A stretch of DNA of 64,000 bases from Escallonia rubra. Its lineage: Eukaryota; Streptophyta; Magnoliopsida; Escalloniales; Escalloniaceae. Of this stretch, positions 59,725 through 64,000 are shown piece after piece (positions within the stretch are counted from its first letter, which is position 1; every line of letters begins with the position of its first letter). The stretch is taken from positions 558,001-622,000 of the forward strand of contig JAVXUO010000644.1 in assembly GCA_033065855.1 (NCBI GenBank), given 5' to 3'. The translations under genes and the position numbers were made by a program. Below the pieces are notes generated by a model. The model was not told where the DNA came from. It was given only the letters and a program-made list of their open reading frames with translations, and did no database searches.

Positions 59725-60255
59725 GTTCCAAAATCGGGAATGAACTATTCAAGTTGGGTAAAATCAACTATAAAAGAAAGCAGCAACTAATAAAAAATTG
59801 ACAAATCGGTCAAAACCCTAATTTTAGACAGTAAACATCCCCAAATTGAATAATCTTGAATTAAGAAAGAGAGAATGTAAAAATAAGAAATCACCTTGTA
59901 TTCCATCTGAGACCGTGCTCCAGTTGCCATGAGAGAAGGGTGGGGTTGGGGAGGAAGAAAGAGAGATTTTAGAGAGAGAAAAAGAGAGGTTTCTAGACAG
60001 AAAGAAGGCGAATAGGGGTTAATGCTTTTGAAGATCGCTAGAGAGAGATATGGGCTCTTTAGATTCTCTGACTATCAACTAGTGGTGGTTGTCGTATACA
60101 TGGCGGCGGAGGGAGGCTGGTGGTGATCTGTGATGGGTTGGCGGTTAAGTCTGTAGCACATCGGTTGAGTTCTGGGATTAATTGGCAAGAATTGAAACGG
60201 ATGAACATAGAGAGAAAGAGAAGAAATTCTGTTAGCTAAGAAAGAGTGAATTCTT
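59725..60255 (+). repeat. Non-coding region ending in the first copy of a tandem duplication
   Basis: From about 60020 the sequence (gggttaatgcttttgaa..gtggtggt..ctgtgatgggttggcgg..gggattaattgg..gaattc) is repeated, diverged, at about 61636-61875. No recognised gene. Confidence 0.7.
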
Positions 60256-61520
60256 TTTTTTTTACCGTAGGTAAAAATCCTACCAATCATATCATTAATA
60301 AGCAAGTAGTACAAGATAGAGTACAATAAAAGAAAATAACAGGTGACCGCTTCTCTGCAATGTAACCACAGACAAGGATCGACACATAGCCAGATGTCCT
60401 TGAATATCCTAGAGCGGCTAAAACAAGAACGGCTTTATCGCCAAAGAACCTCCACCGAAGACTACCTGCATAAAAGATTAGTACACTTTTACCCAAATCA
60501 AGACACTAACTATACACAAGGGACAACCACCCTATTCCGAAAGTATGCCCATGACTAGAGAAAAGACAAGAACCTACAAAAACAACAAAACCCAAAAGAT
60601 AAGCCCTTAACACAACAAGTCAACGAGCAAGCCAGGTGCCCAAACTCTACCTGTCAACCATGCACACCAAGTGCCCCTCGAGCCCCACGTTCGAGCCCCA
60701 CCTCAAACTGCACCACGCGACCCACCGCCAAGCCTAGGACCGGCGCCATTGCCGGCCACCGTTCCTCCGTCAACCACAACGAACCCCACCACCGGTTGCC
60801 AAGAACCACTACAGCCAGTGCCGCCCAACCTCACCGCCAATTACCACACCTCAAACCACAACCCCACCTACAGTCATCTACCAGACCACCAATTCCAACC
60901 TACCACTCCCCACGCCGGCGTCACACAGAGCTACCCATCAATACCATCTAACCCACAAGGAACCGAGAGTGGGGGGACGTACTAGGGAATGGGAAGGGAA
61001 GAAAGAAGAGGGACCCCTAGCAAGAAGAAAACCTCCCTCAGTCACCCTATCTACCACCACCTCAACCGACGACACCCACAGCACCCCGTGCCTAACCCAT
61101 CGTGAACCACCACGAAAGTCGACCCCAAACCAGGAGACAAGCTCAACCCATCCAAGACCGAAACCCAAATAGAATACGAGGCAACCAAACTGCAACCACC
61201 ACCTACCACCAGCAACCCCAGCACCAGTCTGAACCACAGCCCCAGCCCATGCCACCTAAACGCATACCGCAATTCCAGGCGCAACTACCAACTACAACTC
61301 CCCAAGGCCGTGAGGAGCACCAAAAGACTCGATTAAAGGTTACAGACGCCAACCCGATATTACCTATGTACAAGCACCATGCGCCGAATAACCGGCGGTG
61401 GTGGAAGAATCTCCGGTCGGCAGTGAAGAGTCGAGTGGAGAGAGAGATGGGTTTTTTTCTTTCCCTAAGCGAGCGAGTTGGAGTCAAGATGTTATTTTTA
61501 AGGTGGACACCGAGTGTTAG
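60256..61520 (-). mobile_element. Truncated LINE-type retroelement with poly(A) tail
   Basis: The insertion is flanked by agagtgaattctt (60243-60255 and 61521-61533), a 13-bp duplication. A T-run at 60254-60263 is the poly(A) tail on the minus strand. The 3' part (ttattaatgatatgattgg, then ttttacctacgg before the tail) is LINE-like. The 5' part (61500-61380) looks like a C/T-rich leader. No reverse transcriptase or endonuclease domain remains; ORFs within are low complexity. Confidence 0.72.
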
Positions 61521-61533
61521 AGAGTGAATTCTT

Positions 61534-63671
61534 GAATCATGTCTCAGATCCTTTCTTCATAAAGATCCACGTCTCTAGTGAAAGAACGCGAATGGGGAGT
61601 TAGGTGGCAGATATCTAATGAGAGAAAGCAAATTGGGAGTTAATGCTTTTGAAAGGGGCTCTTTGAACTCTCTCTTTAGGGCTATAAATGAGTGGTGGTG
61701 CACATGGTGGCAAGGTTGGTGGTTATCTGTGATGGGTTCGGCGGTTCGTTTACTTGCTGGTTTGGTTATGGAGTTATGTGGGACTAATTGGACAGAATTG
61801 AAACAAAGGAACAGAGAAAGAAAACGAAGAAATTTTGTTAATTAGGGAGAGAGGGAGGGAATTCTTGAATCTTGAATCTCGTTTCACATTCTTTCCCCAT
61901 ATCATATGCATGCCTCTTGTACGTAAGAGAGGGTGGCTACAAAGTGATTCAAAATACATTAATGTTTAAGAGGAAAACTTATAAAACACTTAAAAGCATC
62001 GCTAACTTTCAAGTAAATAAAACGCAACTCTAGTGATAAAAAAGAGATAAGATAAAATGACAAAAAAAACCCCTTATTCACAAGAACCGGCTTGCTTAAA
62101 GGCTAATCGGCCGTTTTTCCTCCCCTCTGTAATTTATTTTTAAACTACTTCTAAGAGGAAAAGAATACTTTTTTAGTTCAAATAATGTGAGTAATATGAA
62201 TTCAGACAGAACTCCTAATCAAGACCAAACCAAGTAATCAAACTCTTTAACCTATCTAGACTCTAACCTGAGTTAAACCCAAACTGACCGCGCTAACTAC
62301 CTGACGGGACCGAATAAAATGAACTTACGAAACTTGACTCAAACAACTAAAACCATGCCTAAAATATACTTATTCCGCTCCAAACAAATTGATCCCATTT
62401 GACTTGACACAAAGGCCGGAAAAATGGTCAAATAGCAAGTCATTCTCCATTTTACCGTTATATATTAATCAAACGACTCTCTAGCTCTTCAGGTATCCAC
62501 AGACTCACATCATCTTCTTTGTCTCACTGTGCTACCTATTTAAATTGTCATCACGAGTCCAAACGACCATCTGAACATAGATACACATAGTCTCATATAC
62601 ATATGTCAATTCAAAGCACCGATTCCTATATCATTTTTATATTCAATTTGCAACTTCGATCAGCGATAAAATGAGCTTTGATATAGGTATTTGTGCAAGC
62701 ATTTTGCGATTGAAAAGCAACTGTCTCTCATATAGTGCTTTGGCAATGAGATCTACCTACACAGTAAATGTATTATTTTGAAGGTTGGCTAAGTATCTGA
62801 TCTTGTTAGTCCCTTCTTACAAGAGGGGAGCCTAATCCACCTATTCATATCTACTATTTCAATTCGTCCGCTCAATGGATAATCATTTGCTACCAATGAA
62901 GAAATGCTTGTCATCTCAAATTGAGGTGATTGGATTTGCACCAATGTTATAAACCATAACTTTATTTATAAGAGGGATAGTCGGTTAGAGCAGATTTTAT
63001 ATATAGTGAGTCGAGTTGGTTATCCTAATTAAAGGTACGTTATATCACTGAACCTTGGAAAAGCTATTTTCTTTCCTTTGTCCCAGCTCATGAGAGGAGT
63101 CGCCTCTCACTTCAGGAACTGCTTTTTTAGAATAATTTCCAATTTTTTTAGCTAATATACTAGTTACTGTATAATAATGGAGCTACATAATTGGCTCACT
63201 TGGACAGCTCGTTGGTAATTCTCTAGACCGAGTGGTTATGAGAAATATACTGTTTGAAAATCATCTGTAATAACTTTTTGTTTCTATATAGTTACTGTAT
63301 AACAACTTTTTGTTTCTATTTAGTAATAACTTCTAATTTTAGATATTAGAAATTGGGAATTTGGGGATTTTCAATTTTGGATTGGGAATTTGGAACTTAT
63401 AGTTTGCATGTTTAATAGTAATAACAATTAGGCCTGTAATAACCCAAATTTTCTATTGAGTTTCAGCTTGAGCCAACTTGACATAACCAACATTGTATTC
63501 CAATATTCTAGTAATTTAGATAGTTGACTTAATTCCATGAGATTTAATTTTTGTCTACGAAAAAACGAGGACAAACATATTAGGTTATGAATATAGGAAT
63601 ATCTTTATCGCTGGCTCATAAAAAAAATTCAAATACTCACGCCACTCAACATTTCTGACTCTGCCACTGAT
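61534..63671. other. Intergenic; second copy of the tandem duplication, then AT-rich
   Basis: 61636-61875 is the second copy of the sequence at about 60020-60257. Beyond it I see no gene; a 20-bp block with tttttgtttctat is repeated near 63275 and 63307. Confidence 0.45.
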
Positions 63672-63992
63672 AACGGTGTAGAGAGGCCTTCTCTGATGGA
63701 ACACAAACCAGTTGAACATTGACGGCGGGAGAACTGGTGCAGTTTTGGCGGGATTGACACGGACACAAAGGAAGAGTTGTTTGATTATTTTACCACTGGT
63801 AAACTTGGAGGAAAGAAGGAGTTTGTCATTGCTCTCAGCCTTGAGGGACGAGGGGGGTTGAAAATGTCAGATGAACAGGCCAGTATCGTTGCCTTTTCAC
63901 AAAGAGACATTCAGATTGATGTGTGTTCCGTATACTCGATAGACCCTTTAAGCAAACAGTAGTGCGGCTCGGCTCGACGATAAGACTATGAT
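63672..63992 (-). pseudogene. Broken copy of the 5' end of the Deg protease gene
   Basis: The segment is in the same orientation as the Deg gene and matches its first exon and promoter (about 22830-23122). Shared blocks include atggaacacaaac, gacacggacacaa.ggaag, ggtaaactt.gaggaaag, ctctcagccttgaggg and gccagtatcgttgcctt. The start codon is lost (ATG of the intact gene is ATA here), there are small insertions and deletions, and the later exons are absent to the left. A match to the promoter (gacgataagactatg, near 63975) lies about 40 bp farther out than in the intact gene. This is a partial duplication, not a gene. Confidence 0.75.
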
Positions 63993-64000
63993 TTTGTCGC

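Overview
This window is nuclear DNA of a flowering plant, most likely a eudicot. The evidence is spliced genes with GT-AG introns, plant-specific families (h-type thioredoxin, plant Deg protease, B3 domain, plant mobile domain) and a dense load of plant transposons (MULE, hAT, CACTA, PIF/Harbinger, Ty3/gypsy Tat-type, LINE). The species cannot be named from the sequence alone. Nearly all large open frames belong to transposons; ordinary host genes are few.

Layout. 1-1967: the last two exons of an h-type thioredoxin and its 3' region. 1968-13766: a nest of transposons, an outer element with a 9-bp target duplication, holding a GC-rich hAT element (2449-12933, 8-bp duplication), which holds two back-to-back foldback elements. 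The larger, element A (3204-10823), carries an intact four-exon gene for an 870-residue fusion of a plant mobile domain (PMD) and a Ulp1-type cysteine protease. The smaller, element B (10844-12573), is a gene-less derivative. 14855-18752: a decayed PIF/Harbinger element with a hAT-like element inside. 19129-23056: the main host gene, a ten-exon Deg/HtrA serine protease on the minus strand. 23144-35117: another nest just upstream of the Deg promoter. Its core is an 11.1-kb MULE (23807-34902) with long terminal inverted repeats, a decayed FAR1-type transposase, a decayed PMD-Ulp1 gene, an intact-looking B3-domain gene, an inverted pair of small unknown ORFs, and about two dozen copies of a short palindrome. 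36193-37195 and 45903-46880: two 1-kb hAT elements with perfect 8-bp duplications. 37736-45795: a complete but dead CACTA element with both transposase genes broken. 49752-50903: a small proline/glutamate-rich gene. 52.2-53.65 kb: GC-rich tandem arrays. 54590-59724: a decayed, truncated Ty3/gypsy element with one LTR. 60256-61520: a truncated LINE-type insertion with a 13-bp duplication, lying in one of two tandem copies of a unique sequence. 63672-63992: a broken copy of the 5' end of the Deg gene.

The most unusual content is the pair of PMD-Ulp1 elements. They belong to different terminal-repeat families but share a plan: a PMD-Ulp1 gene, a tandem array directly behind its 3' end, terminal regions rich in short palindromes specific to each family, and ends next to (AT)n tracts. 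One still has transposase remnants and a B3 DNA-binding gene; the other keeps only the PMD-Ulp1 gene, intact. Exon limits come from reading splice sites and frame by eye and have not been tested against transcripts.
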